From Promerops cafer (taxonomy: Eukaryota > Chordata > Aves > Passeriformes > Nectariniidae), in NCBI GenBank assembly GCA_013398275.1, contig VZSE01001754.1, positions 1,443,140 to 1,507,139 of the forward strand: 64,000 nucleotides of DNA. The letters run 5' to 3'. Within the stretch, counting starts at the first letter, position 1, and every line of letters starts with the position of its first letter. The notes below the pieces were generated by a model. That model worked only from the letters and a program-made list of their open reading frames with translations. It was not told the DNA's origin and ran no database searches. Positions 63,281 to 64,000 of the stretch are shown here, in pieces. Made by a program: the position numbers and the translations under genes.

Positions 63281-64000
63281 GACTATATTAACCATGACTG
63301 GACAGGAGGAACAGAATAAATTCTTGAAATTCTTGAATGATTTGAGTGTATGTACTCAAGAGTGCCACGTGTTTAAAGTAATCCTTGAAATGAAAAGCAT
63401 GAAGAAAGAGGAAAAATGGTATTTACTTACTACACAGTCAGGTTTTGCATGGATATTTTGCCTAGATTCCCATTTGTGAGAAAAACAGTCCCCTTTTTTA
63501 TGCAGGAAGGTCAAAAAACCTACCCTTGGTCAACTACATGAGGAAAGAGAGACACCCACCCAGTTTGCTGTATTGGGTTTCTGGCAAATCCAGAGCAGAG
63601 CATTTGGTGACACCAGCATTTAGGTCAGACAGCTGCACTGCAGCCTGGTCAACAATTAATTTCCCCTGCAGACAATGAGCCCTCAGGCACCACCTCTGTG
63701 AGACTGCCAGGACAACTGGCACATTTGGGTAATCTCAAACAGAAGAAACCCAAGCCTCTACTGGGAGCATCTTGCTTCAGAGTCAGCTTAGTTTGTCTTT
63801 CAGCTGGGTAGTGTCTGAACAAGAGCTCAGGAGCAATTCTCTTTAAATTCAAAGGATATTAAAACTAGAGGGGCACTCATCTTTATTTGTACAATGGCAA
63901 AAGAAAAGAAACATTCAGTAAATGTGCTACCTCTGTACCAGAGATAAAGGAAAAATGCCTAAGCTCCTCATGGAGCTGTAAGGGATCCTTGGCTAGAATC
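63281..64000 (-). other. Intron upstream of the terminal exon
   Basis: Sequence between the acceptor and the window edge. Minus-strand frames at 63534-63722 and 63649-63852 have no flanking splice pair that I trust and no resemblance to the acidic exon, so I treat them as intronic. The intron continues past the window. Confidence 0.6.

Noticed and set aside
1..64000. CRISPR arrays, phage, integron or bacterial operon structure
   Set aside because: There are no regularly spaced repeats, no ribosome-binding-site-linked gene strings and no bacterial gene density. CR1 and MIR elements show vertebrate nuclear DNA.
1..64000. Endogenous retrovirus or LTR element
   Set aside because: No long terminal repeat pair, primer-binding site or gag/pol-like frame could be recognised.

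Overview
The window reads as vertebrate, almost certainly bird, nuclear DNA. The main sign is a set of CR1 LINE 3' ends, several with the avian terminal repeat of ATTCTATG/ATTCTGTG type (about 9.2, 21.6 and 42.6 kb), with no Alu, B1/B2 or L1 material. Older layers also fit an amniote genome: decayed CR1/L3-type LINE pieces near 14.4, 28.4 and 31.2-32.3 kb, and MIR-type SINE pieces near 16.0, 28.9 and 41.2 kb. Nothing points to a bacterium, phage or plasmid. The many open frames of 60-220 codons are chance frames; most lie in GC-rich or repeat sequence, and none has a recognisable domain.

Only one gene segment can be supported. At the right end, on the minus strand, is the last coding exon of a gene (63249 to 62926, 107 residues plus stop). 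A clear splice acceptor precedes it. It is followed by about 870 nt of AT-rich 3' UTR ending at an AATAAA signal (62076-62071) with a GU-rich downstream element. The encoded tail is very acidic and looks cytoplasmic or nuclear. I could not identify it securely; the Nck-associated protein 5 (NCKAP5) C-terminus is an untested guess. From 63276 to 64000 is the intron upstream of that exon.

The remaining ~62 kb (1-62054) is gene-free as far as I can see and lies downstream of that gene. From left to right: a short CR1 at 0.5 kb; an AT-rich block with inverted repeats at 4.4-4.6 kb; a TAAT-rich block at 7.4-7.8 kb; CR1 at 9.1 kb; a hairpin at 10.6 kb; an ancient CR1 at 14.4 kb; MIR at 16 kb; two longer CR1 copies at 19.8 and 21.1 kb; a 14-bp-arm hairpin at 22.6 kb; conserved-looking AT-balanced sequence at 23.5-24.1 and 28.0-28.3 kb; ancient CR1 and MIR at 28.4-29.0 kb; a long decayed LINE body at 31.2-32.3 kb; an isolated CpG cluster at 33.05 kb; a pure (AGGAA)20 pentanucleotide repeat at 39.1 kb; CR1 pieces at 41.6-42.6 kb; two CpG- and motif-rich candidate regulatory blocks at 51.8-52.3 and 54.8-55.3 kb; a CR1 at 56.8 kb; and a pair of adjacent perfect palindromes at 58.4 kb.

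I found no new gene system. The most interesting material is non-coding: candidate enhancers, the paired palindromes and the hairpins. All of these need cross-species alignment before any functional claim.
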